Part shown: positions 15,767-21,954 of the stretch, piece after piece
How positions within the stretch are numbered: position 1 is the stretch's first letter
Layout of the letters: the number at the start of each line of letters is the position of its first letter
IMG/VR virus record: IMGVR_UViG_3300048929_000270
Span: 1-25,551 of that record
Source of the DNA: a virus
DNA length: 25,551 nucleotides
Strand: one strand, 5' to 3'
Position numbers and translations under genes: made by a program
The notes under the pieces: model-generated
The model's input: the letters and a program-made list of their open reading frames with translations, nothing else
Database searches by the model: none
Told to the model about the DNA's origin: nothing

Positions 15767-16888
15767 TTACTTATTGTTGGGCCTGAGAGGTCTGTTCTCG
15801 TGCTGGCCGTGGCGCAAATAGTGCTCGGCAGCATCGAGCCCCGCAGCAGCGACATCTGGATTGGCAGCGAGATAGGCGTCCTTGTCAAAGTCGAGCGGGA
15901 CAACGACGGCAACTGCTGTATCGAGGGGGCTAGGCTCGCCTACTACCCGGCTTGAATAGCGTCCGCACAGATGCTCGCGGCGCGCGATGTCTTCCCTGCG
16001 CCGCTCCTGCCAATTCGGCTCACCGGGCCCGATAGTCGATGCGGCAACCGCCATACGCTCCCAACTGCTCCTGATGTATTGCCTATCGCTGGAACGTCGC
16101 ATTGAGACATAAAATTCTAAGTCCTCGTCCTGTGTGTCCAGAAAACCCTCGCAGGCGAAGTCGATCAACCCAGTACCCGTCATATCGCGGAAAATTTCGG
16201 CGAACGACTTGGGTGTGAACGCCCAGCAATGGATGTCGTGGTAAGTGCTGTTCGCAATAATGTCGCGAGCTAACCCTACGGCTCCCTGCCAGTCGTAGTA
16301 CCGCTCCGGCACAGCCGGTATCTCATCCCGCCAAATCTCGGCTCGTCTGGCGTGAACCACTCCGAGTGCGAAGTCAAGCATTGAGTGCGGCTGAGGAACT
16401 CGAGCCTTGTTGATGTAGCTCAATAGCACGTCGGCCAAACTCGTCTCCCTGCGGAACATATCGAACAGAAAGCGCTTGTCCGGAACGATCAGGCGCAGTT
16501 CGCCGGTCGGCCGCAACACCGAAGCGATTTCGTTCAGCCATGTGATCAGATCGGGAACGTGCTCGACGACGTGTGAGGCAACGGCATAGTCAACGAGACG
16601 ACCGCCGGTCGCATCCTGCAGCGAATTTTCTCCCCAAACGGCATCGACATCGACTATGTGGTCGACCGTGACGGTGCCGCTGTCGTTCGCGTATTTTTTC
16701 CGAAGTGCAGGCGTGTCGGCGTGATCAACATATATCACCGATTCGCCATCTTCACGCCTGATCATCGGGCGGCACAAAGCACCGATTTCCAGCCCGACAA
16801 GGTTCTTTGTGTCAAGCCCTGCGAGGAGGATGGCTCGTCGCTCGTCGAGCGTCAGTTTCGCTAGTGGATCGTTGATGTACTTGCTCAT
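15767..16888 (-). CDS. SAM-dependent methyltransferase with C-terminal PDVA-type domain
   Basis: A 373-residue protein. Residues 30-40 (LVGLEIGALCR) look like a class I methyltransferase motif I with an altered Gly pattern. Residues 101-135 (YAVASHVVEHVPDLITWLNE, then LRPTGELRLIVPD) are the post-motif-II helix and strand 5 of the methyltransferase_11 type. Residues 333-367 (DFDKDAYLAANPDVAAAG, HYLRHGQHENRP) form a small repeat-like module often attached to bacterial glycan-modifying enzymes. The substrate is unknown; modification of surface polysaccharide or the nearby fibre is plausible. It is the last gene of a minus-strand cassette and converges on the fibre genes. Its base composition seems less GC-rich than the tail genes. 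Confidence 0.65.
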   Translation of the reverse strand: MSKYINDPLAKLTLDERRAILLAGLDTKNLVGLEIGALCRPMIRREDGESVIYVDHADTPALRKKYANDSGTVTVDHIVDVDAVWGENSLQDATGGRLVDYAVASHVVEHVPDLITWLNEIASVLRPTGELRLIVPDKRFLFDMFRRETSLADVLLSYINKARVPQPHSMLDFALGVVHARRAEIWRDEIPAVPERYYDWQGAVGLARDIIANSTYHDIHCWAFTPKSFAEIFRDMTGTGLIDFACEGFLDTQDEDLEFYVSMRRSSDRQYIRSSWERMAVAASTIGPGEPNWQERRREDIARREHLCGRYSSRVVGEPSPLDTAVAVVVPLDFDKDAYLAANPDVAAAGLDAAEHYLRHGQHENRPLRPNNK

Positions 16889-16930
16889 ATGTCTTATCGA
16901 GGGCGGCTTTTTGCTACCCGAGAAAATCTA

Positions 16931-17080
16931 TTATGTAGGAATGGTCTCATCCGGCTTAGCCGGTGCCGGTGCCGGCTCCGATTGCGGCTGGGGCTCCCGT
17001 TTCGCATCCGCTTGCGTCTCCGGCTTCTTGCGCCACTGCGCCGAGCGGTTCAACGGGAGGTTTGCATCATTCGGGTTCAT
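16931..17080 (-). CDS. Small hydrophilic protein (49 aa), unknown
   Basis: A 49-codon ORF starting MNPNDANLPLNRSAQWRKKP with a C-terminal Pro/Ala/Glu-rich tail (EPAPAPAKPDETIPT) and stop TAA at 16931-16933. GGAG lies nine bases before the ATG, a convincing ribosome binding site. It sits between the outer-membrane protein and methyltransferase genes in the same direction (59 and 42 bases away), so it belongs to the same cassette. No family is recognised. The tail is low-complexity, so it may be a short linker peptide or simply weakly constrained. Confidence 0.5.
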   Translation of the reverse strand: MNPNDANLPLNRSAQWRKKPETQADAKREPQPQSEPAPAPAKPDETIPT

Positions 17081-17139
17081 GTTTGTTCACTCCATCTTTT
17101 GGCTAGGCGCATGATAGCGCAACCGGGCTCGGCCGCCCC

Positions 17140-17856
17140 TCACCAGCGATAGCCGAGCGTCAACATATGCGCAGCGCGTATTCCGCTCGGTACATCGCCA
17201 CCAGTTCCGGAGAACTTCGGCGGCGCATAAAGATAGTTGTACCTGACCGAGAACGGCCCTTTCCCTACTGAGATGCCGGCGATAGCGCCGAGGTGCGGAA
17301 CCTCGCGATGCGATACCTGTTCGGCGCTGCCGGCTGGCCCGAATGGACCGCTCTCGTCGGCAATGTAGGTTGAATGCCACGGGCCGAAGTAGATGGCTGG
17401 GCCGGCCGACAATCCGATCTCCCAACCGCTGCCGAGATTCCAGAAGGCTTCGGGAGCGAGACTGATTGAATGGGTGACGCCGCTCGATACGAAGGTGCGC
17501 ATCTGCCCGCAGTTGCTGTCGATGCATGATTTGGTGGCTGCGCTATAGCCGCCGTTGCCCGCGGGGAAGTTGGCCGAATCCTGCGCAACGGTGGCAGTCC
17601 AGTTCAGGCGCCCCCAGTAGGTGTAATCCAGATGCAATCGCATGCCCGGCGCCCAGGAGCGCATAGGCGCATCGATGAGGTTCAGTGCGATACCGGCCTG
17701 CCCGGCGAATGAGTTCAGTGGCGTGCTGTGCGGAAGACCTTCGTCGAAGTACTGCATGTCGCCGGCCTTGACGGCACGCGATGCGCCAATGCCAACTGTG
17801 AAGTCAAACCAGCTCGTTTGCGCTCTCGCGCTCGCCGCGGTGCAGCCTAGCGTCAT
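17140..17856 (-). CDS. Outer-membrane beta-barrel protein candidate
   Basis: A 238-residue protein. After a short hydrophobic start ending SARA-Q (signal cleavage-like), the mature part alternates short hydrophobic beta strands with Gly and aromatic residues (MRLHLDYTYWGRLNWTATV, FSVRYNYLYAPP) and ends HMLTLGYRW, a C-terminal aromatic strand of the type read by the BAM complex. A Cys pair (SCIDSNCGQ) may form a loop disulfide. I infer an 8-strand-like outer-membrane protein that could alter the lysogen surface. The ATG lies two bases after the stop codon of the HTH gene. From this ATG the signal peptide is very short and lacks basic residues, but the frame stays open upstream and reads HAGTRWRAAAVAMTLG, a better n-region. 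The start is therefore uncertain. Confidence 0.55.
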   Translation of the reverse strand: MTLGCTAASARAQTSWFDFTVGIGASRAVKAGDMQYFDEGLPHSTPLNSFAGQAGIALNLIDAPMRSWAPGMRLHLDYTYWGRLNWTATVAQDSANFPAGNGGYSAATKSCIDSNCGQMRTFVSSGVTHSISLAPEAFWNLGSGWEIGLSAGPAIYFGPWHSTYIADESGPFGPAGSAEQVSHREVPHLGAIAGISVGKGPFSVRYNYLYAPPKFSGTGGDVPSGIRAAHMLTLGYRW

Positions 17857-17858
17857 TG

Positions 17859-18161
17859 CTACGGCTGCTGCTCTCCAGCGGGTGCCGGCGTGACGCGCGC
17901 GCCGAAGGTGCGCATCCGCGCATAGATCTGCTCGATGTTTTTGATGGGGCCTTTCATGAGCTCGAGACGCGTGGCGACGAGAAATGCCTTGTCGAAGCCC
18001 AGATCCCTGCGATCGGGTTCCGGTGTCCGCTCCGTCCACGTGTACTTTGCCCATTGCCGCCCAGTCGAGACATTCGCCAGATCGGCCATTTGCGACCGCG
18101 TGTAGCCGAGTTCTTCCGCGAGGTGCAGCAGATCGACAGGCCCTGGAGGGACATAGAACAT
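17859..18161 (-). CDS. Small HTH DNA-binding protein, probable cassette regulator
   Basis: A 100-residue protein. Residues 1-40 carry FYVPPGPVDLLHLAEELGYT followed by RSQMADLANVSTGRQWAKYT, a helix-turn-helix of XRE-like layout. The second half (FLVATRLELMKGPIKNIEQI, then YARMRTFGARV) is helical. ATG 18161 is preferred over GTG 18188 because AGGA precedes it at 10 bases and nothing resembling a Shine-Dalgarno precedes the GTG. It is the first recognised gene after a promoter with a perfect palindromic operator at 18269-18287, so autoregulation is likely. It nearly abuts the outer-membrane gene, suggesting coupled translation. Confidence 0.7.
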   Translation of the reverse strand: MFYVPPGPVDLLHLAEELGYTRSQMADLANVSTGRQWAKYTWTERTPEPDRRDLGFDKAFLVATRLELMKGPIKNIEQIYARMRTFGARVTPAPAGEQQP

Positions 18162-18265
18162 TGATGGATGGTCCTGATTTGCGCGCACGAGCGCGAAAGA
18201 AGAGCTTCATGGCCGTTCCTTTCGGAGAGTCGGGCACCGCGGAGTGCGTAGCCCAGATGGTGCGA

Positions 18266-18294
18266 AGAATGTACCTTTAAGGTACATCTGTCAA
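18266..18294 (-). promoter_or_regulatory. Promoter of the minus-strand cassette
   Basis: On the minus strand a consensus -35 TTGACA (18289-18294) is followed by a 17-base spacer and a weak -10, CATTCT (18266-18271). A palindromic operator fills the spacer. Transcription would run leftward into the HTH, outer-membrane and methyltransferase genes. Confidence 0.55.
18269..18287. promoter_or_regulatory. Palindromic operator ATGTACCTTTAAGGTACAT
   Basis: A perfect 9-bp inverted repeat (ATGTACCTT/AAGGTACAT) around one central base. It lies between the -35 and -10 elements of the leftward promoter, where a bound repressor would block RNA polymerase. The obvious candidate ligand is the HTH protein at 17859-18161. 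Confidence 0.65.
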
Positions 18295-18305
18295 GCGAAA
18301 CAACA

Positions 18306-18327
18306 AGCCGCCTCGAGCGGCTTTTTT
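18306..18327 (+). terminator. Intrinsic terminator before the lysis genes
   Basis: AGCCGC (18306-18311) pairs with GCGGCT (18317-18322), loop CTCGA, then a run of six T. It would stop rightward transcripts arriving from the tail genes through the antisense side of the inverted cassette. Confidence 0.75.
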
Positions 18328-18341
18328 CTTTTCGGGGATAC

Positions 18342-18701
18342 ATGGAAGCCAAAGACATGCTGACGCTGCCTGACGATGAATTCCGGGCGCACGTGGTCGA
18401 GTATCTGGTCGCACACGATGCTGCAATCGCCGAGAACACTGAGGTCACACGCAATGTGAAAACGACCGCAGACCAAGTGGCGGAAGACACAGCTTTTATC
18501 CGATCGATCCTGGGAGACGTTGCTGCTGGAGCGAGATTGATGTGTCGTCTCGCGGCCGCGTGGCGGTTCCTGCTGCGTCAGGTCTTCATTCCTGTCGTGC
18601 TTCCTTTGGCCGGGCTGTGGACGTTGATCCTTATCGCTCACCACCAGACGCTCCCCGAGTGGGTAAGCGCCGGCATCAAACTACTTTTGGCGGTCCTATG
18701 A
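18342..18701 (+). CDS. Membrane protein of the lysis block, holin-like candidate
   Basis: A 119-residue protein. The N-terminal two thirds are acidic and helical (LPDDEFRAHVVEYLVAHDAA, NVKTTADQVAEDTAFIRSIL), probably coiled coil. Residues 85-102 or so are hydrophobic (FIPVVLPLAGLWTLILIA), and a second short hydrophobic stretch closes the protein (VSAGIKLLLAVL). It overlaps the endolysin gene by ATGA, the classic place for a holin or lysis regulator. The long soluble N-terminal part is not typical of small holins, so an antiholin or membrane-anchored regulator is possible. GGGG lies four bases before ATG, after a terminator. Confidence 0.5.
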   Translation: MEAKDMLTLPDDEFRAHVVEYLVAHDAAIAENTEVTRNVKTTADQVAEDTAFIRSILGDVAAGARLMCRLAAAWRFLLRQVFIPVVLPLAGLWTLILIAHHQTLPEWVSAGIKLLLAVL

Positions 18702-19336
18702 ACCTCACTTCGACCATCGTCGCTGTGGCTTGCGGCTCGACACAACTGCGCGCGGCTCAATGGACTGCTGCTCTTCAAACAGCCTGCAACCGGTTCGACC
18801 TGGACACAGGCATGCGCGTCGCCGCGTTCCTTGCAAACGTGGGCGTTGAGTCGGGGAGATTGACTGCTGTTGTGGAAAACATGAATTACAGCGCAGAAGG
18901 GCTGGTTTCGACGTTTCCGGATCATTTCACGGAAGCCGAAGCGCAGGCCTGTGCACACCAGCCACCGCGTATCGCAAATCGGGTGTATGCGAATCGCAAT
19001 GGCAACGGCGATGAAGCGAGCGGCGATGGCTGGACGTATCGAGGTCGCGCGCTGCTCCAGATCAGCGGCCGCCGCAACTACCAGCTCTGCGGGCTCGGCA
19101 TCGGGCTTGATCTTGTGAATTACCCGGAACAGCTCGAGCAACCGGCCAACGCCGCGCTCGCGGCTGGATGGTATTGGGCGTCGCGAAAGCTCAACACGTA
19201 TGCCGATGGAGGTCAGTTCCTGCAGGTGTGCAAGACGATCAATCTTGGCAGCGCCGGCGCGCCGGGCACGCCCGGAAGCTATTCGCAACGGCTGGCTCTG
19301 TACGGCGCGGCAAAAAAGGCGATGGGCCTTTCCTGA
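18698..19336 (+). CDS. Endolysin, glycoside hydrolase family 19
   Basis: A 212-residue GH19-type enzyme. Residues 45-70 (LANVGVESGRLTAVVENMNY) carry the two expected acidic catalytic positions, Glu51 and Glu60. GDGWTYRGRALLQISGRRNY is the second conserved block, and AGWYWASRKLNTYADGG the third. It would cleave the peptidoglycan glycan backbone at the end of infection. No signal peptide, so release needs a holin; both neighbouring membrane genes are candidates. ATG 18698 overlaps the upstream stop (ATGA). A longer in-frame start at 18542 lies inside the upstream gene and is shadow. A strong terminator follows. Confidence 0.9.
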   Translation: MNLTSTIVAVACGSTQLRAAQWTAALQTACNRFDLDTGMRVAAFLANVGVESGRLTAVVENMNYSAEGLVSTFPDHFTEAEAQACAHQPPRIANRVYANRNGNGDEASGDGWTYRGRALLQISGRRNYQLCGLGIGLDLVNYPEQLEQPANAALAAGWYWASRKLNTYADGGQFLQVCKTINLGSAGAPGTPGSYSQRLALYGAAKKAMGLS

Positions 19337-19356
19337 TCCCGAATCCACTCACCACA

Positions 19357-19378
19357 AGCCGCCTTCGGGCGGCTTTTT
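19357..19378 (+). terminator. Intrinsic terminator after the endolysin gene
   Basis: A 7-bp stem AGCCGCC/GGCGGCT (19357-19363 with 19368-19374) with a UUCG tetraloop and five T. The next gene's ATG follows only six bases after the T-run. Confidence 0.8.
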
Positions 19379-19383
19379 CGTTT

Positions 19384-19965
19384 ATGGCCATGACACAACA
19401 ATCACCCGCGGTCCCGCACGAACATCTCGTGAGGGTGACCGACGTCGAGCTCGAGTACTACCCAGACCACGCCGAGCCGCGCACGGAATCGGCGACTTTC
19501 CGTCACACCAAGCAGGCCGGCCATAAAGCCGGTCTGCGCTGTGCAGTGAGCGGCCAGCCGTCGCCGGAATATCACCATCTGTTTTGCGAATGGGCCGATG
19601 CGGACGCCGTCGATTGGACGATCGTCAAGGCGATCGCGACGGGTGAGATCACCGAGATCCCTGTGCTCGACCCGATAACCGATCAGCCGAGTGGAGAGAC
19701 GTTTCCCGCCGAGCAATCGCTGATCTGGCTGGTCTGCCGGCTTGCGGAGTTGCGCGGTTTCGACTGGGGCGCGTTCGATCCGGCGGATCCGTCCGCTTTC
19801 GTCGACGGCATGGCGAACATGCTGCCGCTCGACGTGAAGTTCCACCGCTCGCCGACCCACGGCATCCATCACCGCTCATGGCCGACCTTCGTATTCCAGG
19901 CGTATCCGCGCAAAGCAGGTTTCGTTTTCACACCGGACGAGATCGTCCAGAAGGAGAAAGCATGA
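19384..19965 (+). CDS. Unknown phage protein (193 aa), possible HNH/treble-clef fold
   Basis: I do not recognise a family. The middle has CAVSGQPSPEYHHLFCEWAD, a Cys, a Gly turn and a His-His pair spaced rather like the start of HNH or zinc-binding treble clefs, and the C-terminal part has FHRSPTHGIHHRSWPTFVFQ with more histidines. LIWLVCRLAELRGFDWGAFD lies between. No membrane segment or signal peptide. It sits between the endolysin and holin-like genes and its stop overlaps the next ATG (ATGA). The start at ATG 19384 lacks a Shine-Dalgarno and lies right after a terminator; ATG 19390 is an equal alternative. A metal-binding or nuclease role is a guess. Confidence 0.6.
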   Translation: MAMTQQSPAVPHEHLVRVTDVELEYYPDHAEPRTESATFRHTKQAGHKAGLRCAVSGQPSPEYHHLFCEWADADAVDWTIVKAIATGEITEIPVLDPITDQPSGETFPAEQSLIWLVCRLAELRGFDWGAFDPADPSAFVDGMANMLPLDVKFHRSPTHGIHHRSWPTFVFQAYPRKAGFVFTPDEIVQKEKA

Positions 19966-20177
19966 ACAACATTTCCCCTGTCGCAACGAGCGCTCTGACC
20001 GTTACCGCGGCCCAGCTCGTGCCTACTGTCGAGTGGGCTCTCGCCGGCTTTCATGGTGCGGCACCAGCGAATCTGTCCGCGCTCATCGCCGGCGGCATCG
20101 TGCTGGTACTGCACGCAGCCTACAACCGTATCGCAGACCGTTCGGCCGCGAAGCGACCGGCCGCGCCGCAGGCGTGA
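19962..20177 (+). CDS. Small holin-like membrane protein
   Basis: A 71-residue protein with two hydrophobic regions, residues about 13-30 (VTAAQLVPTVEWALAGF) and 40-57 (ALIAGGIVLVLHAAYN), and a basic C-terminus (RIADRSAAKRPAAPQA). Short length, two membrane spans and a charged tail fit a class II-type holin, which would let the GH19 endolysin reach the wall. AAGGAG lies six bases before ATG 19962, a strong ribosome binding site. It overlaps the upstream and downstream genes by four bases each. Confidence 0.65.
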   Translation: MNNISPVATSALTVTAAQLVPTVEWALAGFHGAAPANLSALIAGGIVLVLHAAYNRIADRSAAKRPAAPQA

Positions 20178-20362
20178 TCGGCGCTGCGTTGCTGGCCCTC
20201 GTGACTCATCTGCAGGTCTTGCCAGCGCTCGATAAGCAATACGACCTGCAACAGGGTGCGATCGTCTACGCCGAGATCCCACCATCCGCCCGCCTGAGCT
20301 TTTCCGTCGTGAAGGGCCATAGCGGAGTCGTAGTTAAAGCCGGCGCCAAGTGGCGCTTCTGA
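20174..20362 (+). CDS. Small membrane-anchored phage protein, unknown
   Basis: A 62-residue protein starting at GTG 20174, chosen because it overlaps the holin-like stop as GTGA. An N-terminal hydrophobic segment (IGAALLALVTHLQVLPALD) is followed by a soluble part with AIVYAEIPPSARLSFSVVKG and a basic AGAKWRF end. It could be an anchored periplasmic protein. The place after a holin is where spanins are often encoded, but the coiled-coil features of an inner spanin are missing, so I do not call it one. Confidence 0.55.
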   Translation: MIGAALLALVTHLQVLPALDKQYDLQQGAIVYAEIPPSARLSFSVVKGHSGVVVKAGAKWRF

Positions 20363-20384
20363 TTCTCTCCTGAAGGAAATCCCC

Positions 20385-20723
20385 ATGAAGAAGATTTTCG
20401 CCGCTACTGCGGCTGGCCTCGTTGCGCTCGCGCTCGGCGCATGTTCAGCCTCGCAAATTCAAACCGCTGGTTCGAACGTTGCAGCCGTGAATGGCGCTGC
20501 GGCGGGTGCGCTGCAGACCATTGCAACCTCGATCGTCGCCGCGTGTCCCGCTGGCGAGGCGTTCGTAAGTGCCGCAGCAGCTGCGACCGCAAATCCCGAC
20601 GTAGCGCTCGCCGAAGACGCTAACGGCCTGTTCTGCGCCCTGAACAAGGCGATTGTGGCGACAGCGCCAGCTAGTGCCCCCGTCGCCGCATCGACACCAC
20701 TCGCTGGCGCGCCGCTGCAATGA
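20385..20723 (+). CDS. Small lipoprotein
   Basis: A 112-residue protein with a lipoprotein signal peptide: MKK n-region, Ala/Leu-rich core and lipobox Leu17-Gly-Ala-Cys20 (LALGACSAS). The mature part is Ala-rich and helical with two further Cys (VAACPAGE, GLFCALN) that may form a disulfide. AAGGA lies eight bases before ATG. Ser at position +2 after the lipidated Cys would favour the outer membrane by the usual sorting rule. It lies between the small membrane protein and the lipase-like gene. It is not proline-rich like Rz1, so outer spanin is only a possibility; surface exclusion is another. Confidence 0.75.
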   Translation: MKKIFAATAAGLVALALGACSASQIQTAGSNVAAVNGAAAGALQTIATSIVAACPAGEAFVSAAAAATANPDVALAEDANGLFCALNKAIVATAPASAPVAASTPLAGAPLQ

Positions 20724-21439
20724 TCGACTGGACCGCTACCGCGCTCGCGGTACGTCGAGCCAATGCTGCCTATTTGATGGCGCAGTCTGAATCGAAGGCG
20801 GCATTTGAGGCGATTGGCGATGAGTGGATCAGTCTGCTGTCGACGGACAGCCACCAGGCAGTCGTATCGCGCGGCGCGAAGGGCCATCACCTATCGATCA
20901 GTGGGACGCGCGCGAGCAAGCTGATGGTGCTCGACGTATTTGCGGACGTCTCGCTCGAGCCCGCATCGGTCGCCGGCGGGAAGGTCACCGAAGGGGTTCT
21001 CTGCGGTATGGATGATCTCTGGAAGTGGGCGAAGTCTCTCGCGCCGGCCGACGCCGTGTGGCACGTCACAGGGCATAGTCTGGGCGCGAGCCGCACGCAC
21101 CTGACGCCGCTGTTCGTCGACGTCGCGCATATCGGCGAACTTCACTCGTTCGAGGCGCCGAAGTTCGCGAACGGTGACTTCTACGCGGCGCACGCCGGCG
21201 CACTCGCCAATATGGTCTGCACGCTCAACGGGCGCGACACGTGGGCGGCGTGGCCATGGGATGATTCTCGCTGGCAATATCGTCCGCTCAACGATCACGT
21301 ATGGCTCAAGAGCGATGGCTACGCGATGATCGCGGCCAAAGAGTGGCCGGGCGCCGGCAGCTTCAGCGATCACGACGTAGATGCCGTGCAGGCGCGCTGC
21401 GCGGCGTTGGCCGCGGCTCCGCTCAAGCCCGCTGCGTAA
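20720..21439 (+). CDS. Class-3-lipase-like alpha/beta hydrolase
   Basis: A 239-residue protein with the nucleophile elbow VTGHSLGAS (Ser120), a following SFEAPKFANGDFY strand-loop like the GAP.VGN segment of lipase class 3, then NGRDTWAAWP with Asp173, and SDHDVDAV with His218. Ser120/Asp173/His218 is a plausible catalytic triad. The oxyanion region would be ISGTRAS (residues 60-66), matching the FRGT strand of such lipases. No signal peptide. It overlaps the lipoprotein gene by ATGA, so it belongs to the lysis/late operon. It may act on phospholipids during lysis, or serve as accessory cargo; the substrate is not visible from sequence. Confidence 0.75.
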   Translation: MIDWTATALAVRRANAAYLMAQSESKAAFEAIGDEWISLLSTDSHQAVVSRGAKGHHLSISGTRASKLMVLDVFADVSLEPASVAGGKVTEGVLCGMDDLWKWAKSLAPADAVWHVTGHSLGASRTHLTPLFVDVAHIGELHSFEAPKFANGDFYAAHAGALANMVCTLNGRDTWAAWPWDDSRWQYRPLNDHVWLKSDGYAMIAAKEWPGAGSFSDHDVDAVQARCAALAAAPLKPAA

Positions 21440-21458
21440 GTTGTAAACCAGCATAACC

Positions 21459-21482
21459 GGCGATCGCCAGTAGGGGATCGCC
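21459..21482. terminator. Hairpin without T-run after the lipase-like gene
   Basis: GGCGATC (21459-21465) pairs with GATCGCC (21476-21482) around a 10-base loop in the gap between convergent genes. There is no T-run, so it may only mark a transcript end or act on RNA stability. Confidence 0.35.
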
Positions 21483-21515
21483 GTCCCTCCGCTCAGCCTG
21501 CCATCCGGCAGCGCG

Positions 21516-21932
21516 TCAACTCACCACCACTTCAAGCCTCTTTCCCAGCGCAATCAGTGCATCAGCAATCCCATCAATATCGGTAGCATCACCCAAGTCC
21601 ACAATCCGTTCGACTTCCTTCGGCAACATGTTGAGCCTCCCCGCGAGTTCGGCCGGCGTCACATCCTGCCGGATCATCTCATTGAACAGCATCACCTTGA
21701 CTGATACGCTCGCGGGCAGCTCGATCGGCACATCGCCGTTGCTCGTTACTGACGGGAGCGGCACCGGACGCCCGTCTTCAAAATAGATCTCGACGGCAGT
21801 TCGCAGCGCGTCCGCGGCCAATTCATAGGCTTCCTCGACGCTTGAGCCTCCGGCCAGCGCTTCAGGTATGTCCCGGAACGAAACCGCGATCGCGTCGCCG
21901 TCGAGTTCGAAAAGTGCGGGGTATCTCAGCAT
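21516..21932 (-). CDS. hicB: HicB-family antitoxin with C-terminal HTH
   Basis: A 138-residue protein. The N-terminal half is the HicB fold: YPALFELDGDAIAVSFRDIP, then GGSSVEEAYELAADALRTAV and a PVPLPS strand. The C-terminal half (VMLFNEMIRQDVTPAELAGR, MLPKEVERIVDLGDATDIDG) is an XRE-like DNA-binding domain seen in longer HicB proteins. HicB normally neutralises HicA, a small dsRBD-like mRNA nuclease, and represses its own operon. No HicA is present; the upstream gene in the same direction encodes an unrelated 89-residue protein. ATG 21932 is chosen because GGAGG precedes it by four bases; an in-frame start 42 bases upstream lacks one. Confidence 0.82.
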   Translation of the reverse strand: MLRYPALFELDGDAIAVSFRDIPEALAGGSSVEEAYELAADALRTAVEIYFEDGRPVPLPSVTSNGDVPIELPASVSVKVMLFNEMIRQDVTPAELAGRLNMLPKEVERIVDLGDATDIDGIADALIALGKRLEVVVS

Positions 21933-21954
21933 GCTTGCCTCCGTGGTTTCGCGT

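Noticed and set aside
16889-17152. Plus-strand Arg/Leu-rich ORF
   Set aside because: Repetitive RLRLRL composition is the antisense of the Pro/Ala-rich 49-residue ORF; no ribosome binding site.
18542-18697. N-terminal extension of the endolysin frame
   Set aside because: Lies inside the membrane-protein gene; the ATGA-coupled start at 18698 gives the normal GH19 N-terminus.
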